Positions 1 through 6,905 of a stretch of 26,547 nucleotides of DNA are shown piece by piece. The DNA lies in the IMG/VR virus record IMGVR_UViG_3300050821_012756, positions 1 through 26,547 of that record; one strand, given 5' to 3'. The position numbers and the translations under genes are program-made. This DNA comes from a virus. The notes under the pieces are model-generated. The model saw nothing but the letters and a program-made list of their open reading frames with translations. It ran no database searches and was not told the DNA's origin. Within the stretch, counting starts at the first letter, position 1. Every line of letters begins with the position of its first letter.

Positions 1-990
1 CCGCCGCTCACCGAGACAGTGCTGCTGCCAGTCGTCTGCGTCACCGCGATGCTGTTCGAGGTCTGGGACGTCGGCGAGGCGGTCGGCGTGGGCAGTGAGA
101 TGCGGCTCGCACTCACGGTGCAAGTAGCCGTCGCCGTCGCGCCGAGCGAATCCGTTACGGTGCAGAGTGCTGTACCGGTATCGGTGCCCCCGGGGCTCAG
201 GCCACTGGCGGTGAAGGTTGTCGTCGCAGCGGTCGGTGAATTGATCGTCACGCCGGTGCCGCCGGATTGCCACGCCCAGGAGTAGCTGTAGGGTGCCGCG
301 CCGCCAGAAGCGGTCGCCGTGGTACTGGCCGTAGTCACTGACGTGGTGCTGCCGGTGGCGCTCAGGCTCGTTGGCGCGACGCTCAGCCCGATCAGATTCG
401 TGCGCGTGCAGGAAACGGTGGCATCGGTCGTCGCCGTCTGCCCGAAGGAGTCTGTAACCAAGCACTGCGCCGTCCCGCTCACGGTGACCCCGGGAGCCAT
501 CGTCGCGGTGAAAAGCGTGGTCTGCGCGGTGGGGCTGTTGATCGTGATGCCGGTGCCGCCGGAGGCCCAACTCCAAGCATATGTGTAAGGCGCCGTTCCC
601 CCCGTCACCGTCACCGCAACACTTCCCACGTTCTGGGGCGAGACGTTTGTGGTGTGGGAGATGTTGCCCGAATTCGTGGCGCTCGGGGCCGTCTCGCGCG
701 CAATCGAAACAGTTACACCAACGTGCGTGGTCTGCGAGGTCACGGTATCCGTCACCGTGCAGGTCGCTGTACCGCTTGCTCCACCGCCAAAAGCAAGCCC
801 GGAGGCGGTGAATGTGGTAGTCGCGGCACTCGGGGAATTGATGACAATACCCGCGCCGCCGCTCGTGAAGGTCCACGAATACGTGTACGACCCGCTGCCG
901 CTCGATACCGAGATGGTCGTCGCGTTAGTGGTCAGCGATGAGGTCGCGCCAACCGCCGTCACCGAGGTGGGCGACGCAGAGGCAGCAATG
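1..990 (-). repeat. Three tandem Ig/PKD-like repeats within the tail protein
   Basis: Translating the minus strand gives three diverged copies of one module. The SY(T/S)YSW-type cores fall near 882, 580 and 289, so the period is about 290-300 bases. Shared positions include SGG.G..INSP, TT.FTA and GTA.C.VTD. The first copy begins right after the N-terminal tail domain and the third reaches the window edge, so more copies may follow. Confidence 0.8.
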
Positions 991-1646
991 TGCGTCTGCA
1001 CACCAACCACGTAGGTGTAGAGCGCTGGCAGATCGAATGCCCCACCTTGAAACGCCGCCTGAAACAGCGTCAGGATATTCGGCGTCAGGTTAGGCGCCAG
1101 CACGCTCAGGAGCGCCTGGTTGATGTTGACGGTGCAGACATCGCCGGAGATGACCGCGCTGATGGCGGACGTATTCTCAGCGCCTACCGTAAAGCCTGCC
1201 GACGTCGGCAATGTGTCAAGCCCGTTGGTGCCCACGAGAAAACGCATGATCCGGCGCTTGAGCCAAGGCAGGGTGAAGCGCTTGCCGTCTGCCTTGTAGA
1301 AATCCCATGTCAGGATGCGCTGAAAGATATCGTCCGACAGCGTGTAATAGGTCGCAGTCGCAAAGACGCCGGAATTCAAAGCTGCGATGTTTAGCGCTTC
1401 AGTGTTAAGCGCTCCCTTTGCGGGAATCGTCGGCGACTCCAGGGTCGTGCGTACGATGCCGTACAAGCCTTCCGCAATCCAGTCGAGCAGCGCGCCGGTG
1501 AGCCCGGGGTAATAGCCCAGATTTATCGTGTAGAACCAGGTGACGTAGTACTGCTGCGCCTGGTTGTAGGCGGTGTTGAACGCCTGGATATTGTCATCGT
1601 CCGCGTACTGTTGATAGACATACGCGGGGATGGTGTTCTGGAGCAC
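1..1646 (-). CDS. Tail/baseplate protein (P2 gpI position) with Ig-like repeats, partial
   Basis: The frame is open from a GTG at 1646 to the left edge, so at least 548 residues are present and the C-terminus is missing. The GTG follows the baseplate J stop in the same frame by one codon, with AAGG about 7 nt upstream. Residues 1 to about 200 form a conserved-looking phage domain: aromatic-rich start (TIPAYVYQQY), LLDWIAEGLYG, then DFYKADGKRFTLPWLKRRIM. The rest consists of about three Ig/PKD-like repeats of roughly 95-100 residues, each with a core like YSWTFTSGG or YAWSWASGG, then INSP..A.TT.FTA and GTA.C.VTD. Its place after J matches P2 gpI, the baseplate protein that anchors fibres. I infer a baseplate-attached protein whose repeats project outward, perhaps for host or polysaccharide contact. 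The domain role is inferred from position. That this is a real coding region is very likely. Confidence 0.85.
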   Translation of the reverse strand, partial: MLQNTIPAYVYQQYADDDNIQAFNTAYNQAQQYYVTWFYTINLGYYPGLTGALLDWIAEGLYGIVRTTLESPTIPAKGALNTEALNIAALNSGVFATATYYTLSDDIFQRILTWDFYKADGKRFTLPWLKRRIMRFLVGTNGLDTLPTSAGFTVGAENTSAISAVISGDVCTVNINQALLSVLAPNLTPNILTLFQAAFQGGAFDLPALYTYVVGVQTHIAASASPTSVTAVGATSSLTTNATTISVSSGSGSYTYSWTFTSGGAGIVINSPSAATTTFTASGLAFGGGASGTATCTVTDTVTSQTTHVGVTVSIARETAPSATNSGNISHTTNVSPQNVGSVAVTVTGGTAPYTYAWSWASGGTGITINSPTAQTTLFTATMAPGVTVSGTAQCLVTDSFGQTATTDATVSCTRTNLIGLSVAPTSLSATGSTTSVTTASTTATASGGAAPYSYSWAWQSGGTGVTINSPTAATTTFTASGLSPGGTDTGTALCTVTDSLGATATATCTVSASRISLPTPTASPTSQTSNSIAVTQTTGSSTVSVSG

Positions 1647-1649
1647 GTC

Positions 1650-2873
1650 TCAACCTTGCACAATGGTGATTCCACTGGGCACGCAGGAGAAATAGCTTTC
1701 CGCATCGCCGGTGATCGCGTAGGTGCCAGAGCCGGGCGCCGTCACGACGCTATTGATGCTGACGGAAAACACCAATCGGGTGAGGAGCGACGGGTCGAGG
1801 ATGTCGGCCACCGCTTCCTGAAACAGTTCGTTCATTTCCAGCACATTGATGGGCTGGCCGATGCCGATGGCATTGATATAAGCAGCTATCACAGGCTGCA
1901 CCAGCGCTGGGAAGGCCGCGCCGCCAGTGAAGCCGGTCGCATCGGTGTTCCATGTGATGGTCATTGTCACGGTCTGCGAGGGCGACGCCACGTACACAAT
2001 CTCGTAGGTGTCCGGGTAATCGATGAGGCCCACGGTCACGTTACGCAGGCTATTGATTGCGGAACCCTGGAGCGTGGAAGGATCGGCTACGGACTGGAAG
2101 ATCGCATTTGCAATCTCATAGGTGCTCGCTGTGCCGCCCACCACGATTCGCAGGCCCACACCCGTGACCACCTGCACGGACACAAGGTTGGACTGCGAGC
2201 CGATCAGGTTGCCGATGAGCGTCTTGATGTAGCGCGACGTGCCGACACTCGCCGCCAGTCCCGCCTGTAACACGCGCGCGCGGAAGGCGGAAGGCGTCTC
2301 GGCCGTGCCACCCGGCGTGCCAGCGCTCGGATTATTCACACTCAGCGTGATCGTACCGGGAACCGAAGTCAGCAGCTGCGTCACCGTATTCGCGGGCACC
2401 GCAAAGGTGGCGCCGGACTGGAGCGCAATCGCGACCATGGGCGACGAGCTCCCCCCGCTGTTGATCGGGCCGCCCCCCTGCACCTGGTAGGCATTCGTGC
2501 CATCGCTCACCAAAAAGCCGTTCGGCACGACATAGCCGACGGTGCCGGCGAATACCACGCTCACCGTCGTGTTGGTCGTGGTGCCCTGCTGCAGCCCATA
2601 GATCGAGGCAAGCGCATTCAGCACGAAAATATTCGCACCGAAAGGAGTCAGCGAGTTAATCAACTCGACACGGTAGGAGTCCGTCAGCGCAATGGCGGCC
2701 ACGTCGGTACTCGACACATCCTCGATCAGCGAGGCTGGCAAACTCGCCGTGTAACCCGGCACCTGCGCTGCCACGGCCGCGAGCAACTGCTGCAAGATGG
2801 TGGCTGGCTGCGTCGGCTGCACGCCGGTGTCCGTCAGCGTCACCGGGAAGTTGAACGGATTGGGTGTACTCAT
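1650..2873 (-). CDS. Baseplate J-like protein
   Basis: This 407-residue protein has the layout of the Baseplate_J family (P2 gpJ, Mu gp47). An N-terminal domain carries IEDVSSTDVAAIALTDSYRVELINSLTP. A beta-rich middle follows (GTVGYVVPNGFLVSDGTNAYQ and the PGTITLSVNNPSAGTPG stretch). Next comes the family hallmark E(T/S)..FR.RVLQAGLAASVGTSRYI, and the C-terminal half is alpha/beta. The protein forms the baseplate wedge that joins hub to fibre-bearing parts. The start ATG overlaps the stop of the upstream 115-residue gene (ATGA), and the gpI-position gene begins right after its stop. Length suits the family. Confidence in the family is high. Confidence 0.92.
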   Translation of the reverse strand: MSTPNPFNFPVTLTDTGVQPTQPATILQQLLAAVAAQVPGYTASLPASLIEDVSSTDVAAIALTDSYRVELINSLTPFGANIFVLNALASIYGLQQGTTTNTTVSVVFAGTVGYVVPNGFLVSDGTNAYQVQGGGPINSGGSSSPMVAIALQSGATFAVPANTVTQLLTSVPGTITLSVNNPSAGTPGGTAETPSAFRARVLQAGLAASVGTSRYIKTLIGNLIGSQSNLVSVQVVTGVGLRIVVGGTASTYEIANAIFQSVADPSTLQGSAINSLRNVTVGLIDYPDTYEIVYVASPSQTVTMTITWNTDATGFTGGAAFPALVQPVIAAYINAIGIGQPINVLEMNELFQEAVADILDPSLLTRLVFSVSINSVVTAPGSGTYAITGDAESYFSCVPSGITIVQG

Positions 2874-3217
2874 ATCGCAACCGTGGCTGTCAGTTTAGCC
2901 CCCTGATGCGTGGTCACCGCCACGTTATAGGTAGGCGATGTCGTGCCGGCCTGCTTCGTGATCAGGAGCGACGCGAAGTAGGGCGCAAATGTCTGCTGCG
3001 TCATCTGGACGTAATAGTCAGGGTAGATCTGCTGTAGGATCGTCTGCACCTGCGGTATGCCAAATGTGCTATAGAAGGGACTCTCGTTTAACGAAAGTTG
3101 AAGTACCTGGCAGAGGGTAGTTAAATAAACAAGATCGTTGAACCCTGCTGTATCGGTATCAACTTCTTGCCAAACTAATGCCCCTGAACTATTGACGATC
3201 CTTCCATAAGTTCTCAT
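2870..3217 (-). CDS. Small baseplate wedge protein in the gpW/gp25 position
   Basis: This 115-residue protein lies directly before baseplate J. In P2-like and Mu-like phages that slot holds the gpW/gp25-type wedge protein. Visible pieces are MRTYGRIVNSSG at the start, LCQVLQLSLNESPFYSTFGIP in the middle and an aromatic IYPDYYVQMTQQTFAPYFASL. The phrase LNESPFYSTFGIP resembles the segment of gp25-like proteins where a short helix is followed by E..PF...G.P. Assignment rests mostly on position and size. Its ATG overlaps the stop of the GIY-YIG gene and its own stop overlaps the J start, so it is translationally coupled on both sides. Confidence 0.75.
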   Translation of the reverse strand: MRTYGRIVNSSGALVWQEVDTDTAGFNDLVYLTTLCQVLQLSLNESPFYSTFGIPQVQTILQQIYPDYYVQMTQQTFAPYFASLLITKQAGTTSPTYNVAVTTHQGAKLTATVAI

Positions 3218-3966
3218 TGGCGCGCTCGACGTAAAGCGGCTTTTCGCAGTTTCTTCTTGGTTTCCGCCGAATGTTTGTGCCCAGTGCGGTGTGTCCAGGC
3301 TTTCCGCATTTTCGCCTTAGTCTCGTCTGAGTGCTTATGCCCAGCGAAGAAGCCCGGCTTACCAAGCAGTCTCGCGCGATTAATATCACGTAGTTTTTGC
3401 GGAATGATCCTCCCCAAGGCCGCCGCGCGCATCTTAATCTTCGTTTCTTCCGTGTGCTTATAGCCGCGACAATTTGTATTTCCTAATTGCCCTCGGCTCA
3501 TCCTCGCGCGCTGTTCTGGCGTCCGCTTCTGCCCGGTATTCTTAGCAACGCGATTCGCAATCTCAGCCGGCGAATGTTTACGACAGCCGTAAGTATTACC
3601 TCTATGAAGAACGCCCAAACGCTTACGCCCCTCTTCGGAAAAACGGCCGCCTGCGAATCCTTCTCCGCCATCTGTCAAATTGACCAACGGACCGCCGTGC
3701 ACTTCGCGACCTATTTGTGCAATGAGGCGCCTTTCCATGGAGAAAGCTGCGCGCTCGGTTAGGGACTCGCCAATTTTAAACTTCGGCAATGAACCGCCCG
3801 CGTTGCGGATGATGAGTGCGAGATGCGGATTGGCATGCGGCTTTCCGCGCCGCACCAGCCGTTCGTGCGATAACAAACGCCGCTTACGTCCCTTGCCGAC
3901 GTAGCAAGGAACGCCGCTCAGCCTGAAGAGTACGTAAACATAGAAACTGCGATCAACGGTGCGCAT
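3214..3966 (-). CDS. GIY-YIG homing endonuclease with NUMOD3 repeats
   Basis: I take the ATG at 3966 (250 residues). It lies 13 nt after the spike stop; an ATG at 4005 would overlap the spike gene and add 13 unlikely residues. The GIY-YIG nuclease motifs are FYVYVL (8-13) and CYVGKG (21-26), with R30, a probable catalytic E78 (SMERRL) and N96 (LVNLTDGG). The C-terminal half is a string of NUMOD3-type DNA-binding motifs of the form GHKHS.ETK.K(M/L)RKA, about five or six copies from residue 106 to 244, very Lys/Arg-rich. This is the build of freestanding phage homing nucleases (I-TevI relatives): nuclease head plus modular DNA-binding tail. It sits between spike and wedge genes in the same direction, with no intron-like flank. 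No clear strong ribosome binding site is seen. Confidence 0.93.
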   Translation of the reverse strand: MRTVDRSFYVYVLFRLSGVPCYVGKGRKRRLLSHERLVRRGKPHANPHLALIIRNAGGSLPKFKIGESLTERAAFSMERRLIAQIGREVHGGPLVNLTDGGEGFAGGRFSEEGRKRLGVLHRGNTYGCRKHSPAEIANRVAKNTGQKRTPEQRARMSRGQLGNTNCRGYKHTEETKIKMRAAALGRIIPQKLRDINRARLLGKPGFFAGHKHSDETKAKMRKAWTHRTGHKHSAETKKKLRKAALRRARQ

Positions 3967-3979
3967 GCACCAGATTATC

Positions 3980-4603
3980 TCACGGCACCACAGGTCCCGA
4001 CACATCCGGACCCGTTTGCACGGCGCTATGAGCGTGGGCTAGGAACAGCACGCCATCGATGGTGACGCCAGAAGAATTGATCACGATGCTGTGACTTCCT
4101 ACCGAAAAGGTCAGCGATGTGTTACCGCTAATCGTGATGCCGCTTGGCGTCAGCGTGAACGTCGTCTCACCGGCCGTGTCCTTCAAGACGACGCCATCGG
4201 GTCCGTAGAGCACAAGGGCATTAGGATTGACAGGCGACCAATTCTTGTTACCGCACGGCACCCACATGAGCGTCGCGAGATTACCTTGCTGCGTGCTGAA
4301 GTCGGCTGCCGTGCCAGTCGGCCCCAGGCCGCTTACCTGCCCGGTATACACGTCCACGGGAAACGTCACACCCTTGTCGCCGACCTGGATCGGGTAGCGC
4401 ACGTACTCCGCGCCGAGAATCGGCATTGTGACTTGTGGCAGCACCGCGCCGGTCACATCGAAATTCACGGTCACAATCGGGCCGTCAACCGCGACCACGT
4501 GCCCCGGCAGAGCGCGCCCACGCTTGCTGATTTCCGCTAGCACGCGCTGCTGCACGAAGTTCGGCAGCGTGCGCGACAGCGGAATTTTCTGCTGGTTACT
4601 CAT
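3980..4603 (-). CDS. Baseplate spike / central puncture protein (gpV, gp45-like)
   Basis: The 207-residue protein has the order expected of P2 gpV/Mu gp45 spikes. An N-terminal OB-fold region carries LPGHVVAVDGPIVTVNFDVTG. A linker follows, then a glycine- and serine-spaced beta region (TFTLTPSGITISGNTSLTFSV...) typical of a trimeric beta-helix. The C-terminal tip contains HAHS, with His190 and His192. An H-x-H pair near the C-terminus is the known iron-binding motif at the apex of P2 and phi92 spikes, where six histidines from a trimer hold the metal. The spike would be the first part to pierce the outer membrane. Hub gene upstream, wedge and J genes downstream (beyond the inserted endonuclease gene) agree. 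Its start overlaps the hub stop (ATGA). Confidence 0.9.
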   Translation of the reverse strand: MSNQQKIPLSRTLPNFVQQRVLAEISKRGRALPGHVVAVDGPIVTVNFDVTGAVLPQVTMPILGAEYVRYPIQVGDKGVTFPVDVYTGQVSGLGPTGTAADFSTQQGNLATLMWVPCGNKNWSPVNPNALVLYGPDGVVLKDTAGETTFTLTPSGITISGNTSLTFSVGSHSIVINSSGVTIDGVLFLAHAHSAVQTGPDVSGPVVP

Positions 4604-5640
4604 GGGACTGGAGTTAGGCCTGCGGGGTAGGCCACATAGGTCGTATTCCAGCTCTCCGCTTCGGGTTGCCGGAAGTTCGCGAAGTAATGCGCCTCCTTGA
4701 TCTGGAACGCACCCTGAAAAGCGACCTTGCTACGGGCAGGGGCGTTCGGCGTCGCGGCTGCGGGGCTCGTGAGCGCGTAGGGCGAAATCACGCCCTGCGG
4801 AAACAGGACTAGGTCGTTAATGTGAATGTCAGTACGCAATACAGTCTTAAAGCTCACTTCGAGTGCAGCAATCCATGTGGGCTGCCCGATCAGATCTTGA
4901 AACAGTAGCTGCGTGGGTTCCTGGGACACCGTGCTGTCAGCGCACACGATAGTGTTGCCGCGCACCGAAATGACCACGCCAGAATATCCCTGATTCGGGT
5001 ATAGCTTCTGGCCGGCCTGCATCGTGATCTCTTGAATGAACTGCGAGAACGCCATCAGCGTGTCGTAGTTCGCGGGCTGTTGCACGAGCGGCTGTATGGC
5101 CGGATCGATGCTCACCTTCACCGTGAATGTCGGATACGCCTGCGCCAGCGCCGAGAACAGCGCGCCCGACAGCGAATTACTTCCCGGCGTCCAGCCGAAC
5201 GAGATACCACCGGACGGATCGATGGTGCCGGGACCGAGCACGAAGCACAGCGTCTGATTCGTACCCTGCCAGTTGCCGAAGGCCTGAAAAATCTGGCCGG
5301 TCGCGATCAGCCCCGCCTGTGCGGGATTCGCCAGCGGCAGCCCTTTTTGCATCCCCGCATACAGCGCGAAATTCTGTTGATTGAGGTCGGTGGCCTGATT
5401 GAGCATCTGCAGGCCGACGCCCCATATCGTCAGGAGCGCATTGCCCTGCGCGGTGTATTCGGCGTAGGTCGGAAAATCAAACTCCACATTAAGCGCGCCG
5501 GCAATCGTCTGGCCGTTCACGAAACTACTGAACGTGGAAGCCGTGCGCGCACCGGTCTTGGTGAGCAGACCACTATTGGGATTGGTAACCCAGACCGTTC
5601 CGGTGTCCGGATCCGAAATGACGAAGTTGTAGTAGCGCAC
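4600..5640 (-). CDS. Baseplate hub protein (gp27/gp44-like)
   Basis: I choose the GTG at 5640 (346 residues, starting VRYYNFVISD), one base after the upstream stop. The longer ATG at 5697 would overlap the plug gene by 56 bases and add a low-complexity Ser/Arg start. The N-terminal part (YYNFVISDPDTGTVW, ALNVEFDFPTYAEY) is beta-rich. The middle (GALFSALAQAYPTFTVKVSIDP, MAFSQFIQEITM) resembles the tube-like domains of hub proteins that recognise diffusion-prone tails. The C-terminus has RSKVAFQGAFQIKEAHYFANFR. Hub proteins form the trimer between the tube and the spike. Position between plug-like protein and spike is the main support; family membership is inferred rather than read from a definitive motif. 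Confidence 0.75.
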   Translation of the reverse strand: MRYYNFVISDPDTGTVWVTNPNSGLLTKTGARTASTFSSFVNGQTIAGALNVEFDFPTYAEYTAQGNALLTIWGVGLQMLNQATDLNQQNFALYAGMQKGLPLANPAQAGLIATGQIFQAFGNWQGTNQTLCFVLGPGTIDPSGGISFGWTPGSNSLSGALFSALAQAYPTFTVKVSIDPAIQPLVQQPANYDTLMAFSQFIQEITMQAGQKLYPNQGYSGVVISVRGNTIVCADSTVSQEPTQLLFQDLIGQPTWIAALEVSFKTVLRTDIHINDLVLFPQGVISPYALTSPAAATPNAPARSKVAFQGAFQIKEAHYFANFRQPEAESWNTTYVAYPAGLTPVP

Positions 5641-5641
5641 T

Positions 5642-6130
5642 TCACGCCGACTCGAATTCGAATTGCTGCGTGTCGTAGTGGAACAGCAGCCAGCCAATCC
5701 CTAGCTGCTCCACCAAGTTCAGCGGCTGCATGATTGTGCCGGTCTCGATCGTCGAGAGGTTCGGATTTGGAAGCGTATAACTGAGCGTCAGGGCGCTGGT
5801 GGAGATCACCTGCCAGTCGCCGTCGTAGGGCGACTGCGTCTCTGACGCGCGCATATTTGCGCAGCTGCCCACCGGCACATTGTGAGGCAGCGCCGTTGTC
5901 GCCACCGCAAAACCCTGCGCCCATGAGAAGGAGGCCATGAAGCGCGGGCCGCTTGAATCCACCGAGCGGCAGATGATCAGATTGTTGGCAGAATCGTAGA
6001 GATTCAGATAATAGCGCTGTCCGGCCACGTTCCAGGTAATGGCGGCGTTGTACTGCACGCCATTGAGCGTCGGCTGGAACGTGAACACCTGCGACGTGGA
6101 AGGCACGAACTGCACAAAGGCGCTGCTCAT
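5642..6130 (-). CDS. Baseplate plug-like protein with an inserted beta module
   Basis: The 162-residue protein opens with FTFQPTLNGVQYNAAITWN and YYLNLYDSANNLIICRSV, then ends with LNLVEQLGIGWLLFHYD. This N- and C-terminal frame resembles small baseplate plug proteins such as cyanophage Pam3 gp18 (field of the DUF6983-type proteins), which close the tail tube inside the baseplate. Between them, about residues 66-133, sits an extra domain: AVATTALPHNV, SPYDGDWQVIS and LTLSYTLPNP. That piece has the pattern of the module found in the sheath gene of this same window. The gene lies between the Dit-like gene and the hub gene, one base from the latter. Plug assignment is moderate; the insertion is visible directly. 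Confidence 0.7.
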   Translation of the reverse strand: MSSAFVQFVPSTSQVFTFQPTLNGVQYNAAITWNVAGQRYYLNLYDSANNLIICRSVDSSGPRFMASFSWAQGFAVATTALPHNVPVGSCANMRASETQSPYDGDWQVISTSALTLSYTLPNPNLSTIETGTIMQPLNLVEQLGIGWLLFHYDTQQFEFESA

Positions 6131-6149
6131 AGAGCACCCTTCGGATGGC

Positions 6150-6905
6150 TCACTGAATCACCGTCGAGGGCACGAGGCTCGAGGTCAAGAGGCTCACCGG
6201 GTTATTTACGGCAAGTCCCGCCACGGACCATGACGGCGTGCCGCCCTGTGGTGCCGTGCCATTCGCCAGTTTCGACATCAGCCCGTTGAGCGCGGTCTGC
6301 GCGGACTGCACGGTCACGAGCGGCTGCACGAAATCCAGCTGCCATACGTCCTGCACCTGCTTGCCCTGACCGCCACTCACGTCTCTCATCCCGGTCATGA
6401 CGCAGTTGGTATAGATGAAGCACGGCGTGATGATCGTGTAGAGGCCGCCGGTGAGGTTGTGCTGCGTGAGCGAGTTCTGCAGCGCAGTCATCGTCACGAG
6501 CTTCAGCGGATAGCCACCGGATGCGTTACCGGCCGGGCACATCATGATCATCGAGATGTTCAGCGGCTGCGCGATGACCGCGTTGGCGGCCACGGTCTGG
6601 TTCGCCATGGGGTACATGGAAACCTGCTGATTCACCAAGGATGAGCCGGGCGCGGCCTGGTAGCTCGCAAAAAAGCCATCGAGGTCGTTATTGACGCCAC
6701 CCGTCAGCAACGATTGCACGAAATTGGCGCCCTCGGTGAGCGCAATAATAGGCAAAGCTCCGCCGAGGTTGGTCGCGATGCCGCTGGTGAGGATGATCGG
6801 TGAGAGCTGGAACGCCAGCTTAAAGGCGATGAAGCCGGCATAGCCCGGCGACGGCAGGAGGGGCGGCAGCGACGGAGGCTGCGCGAACGGGAAGGGCGTG
6901 CTCAT
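6150..6905 (-). CDS. Dit-like tail/baseplate protein
   Basis: The 251-residue protein follows the tape measure with an ATGA overlap. After a proline-rich start, a long hydrophobic first half contains AFQLSPIILTSGIA and GALPIIALTEG. The second half has MYPMANQTVAANAVIAQPLNISM, MTALQNSLTQHNLTGGLYTIITPCFIYTNCVMTG and DVWQLDFVQPLVT. That arrangement (ligand-like strand, a helix before LYTIITP, Y.N.V.T, then D.W...F) recalls the Dit-like domain that starts baseplate assembly in several contractile phages. Such proteins ring the tube end. Cys residues are few and no signal peptide is seen. The functional call is by domain pattern and position; other small tail proteins of this slot remain possible. 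Confidence 0.7.
   Translation of the reverse strand: MSTPFPFAQPPSLPPLLPSPGYAGFIAFKLAFQLSPIILTSGIATNLGGALPIIALTEGANFVQSLLTGGVNNDLDGFFASYQAAPGSSLVNQQVSMYPMANQTVAANAVIAQPLNISMIMMCPAGNASGGYPLKLVTMTALQNSLTQHNLTGGLYTIITPCFIYTNCVMTGMRDVSGGQGKQVQDVWQLDFVQPLVTVQSAQTALNGLMSKLANGTAPQGGTPSWSVAGLAVNNPVSLLTSSLVPSTVIQ

Noticed and set aside
19-1014. Plus-strand open frames rich in Val/Pro across the left end
   Set aside because: They are reverse shadows of the Ig-like repeats. The opposite frame has clear domain structure and the correct gene order.
3214-3966. Endonuclease gene inside an intron or intein
   Set aside because: Both neighbouring genes are complete and in normal spacing, and no intron-type flank is present. 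It is freestanding. The same is true for the HNH gene.
4600-5697. ATG start at 5697 for the hub gene
   Set aside because: It overlaps the plug gene and adds a Ser/Asn/Arg low-complexity leader; the GTG at 5640 abuts the upstream stop.
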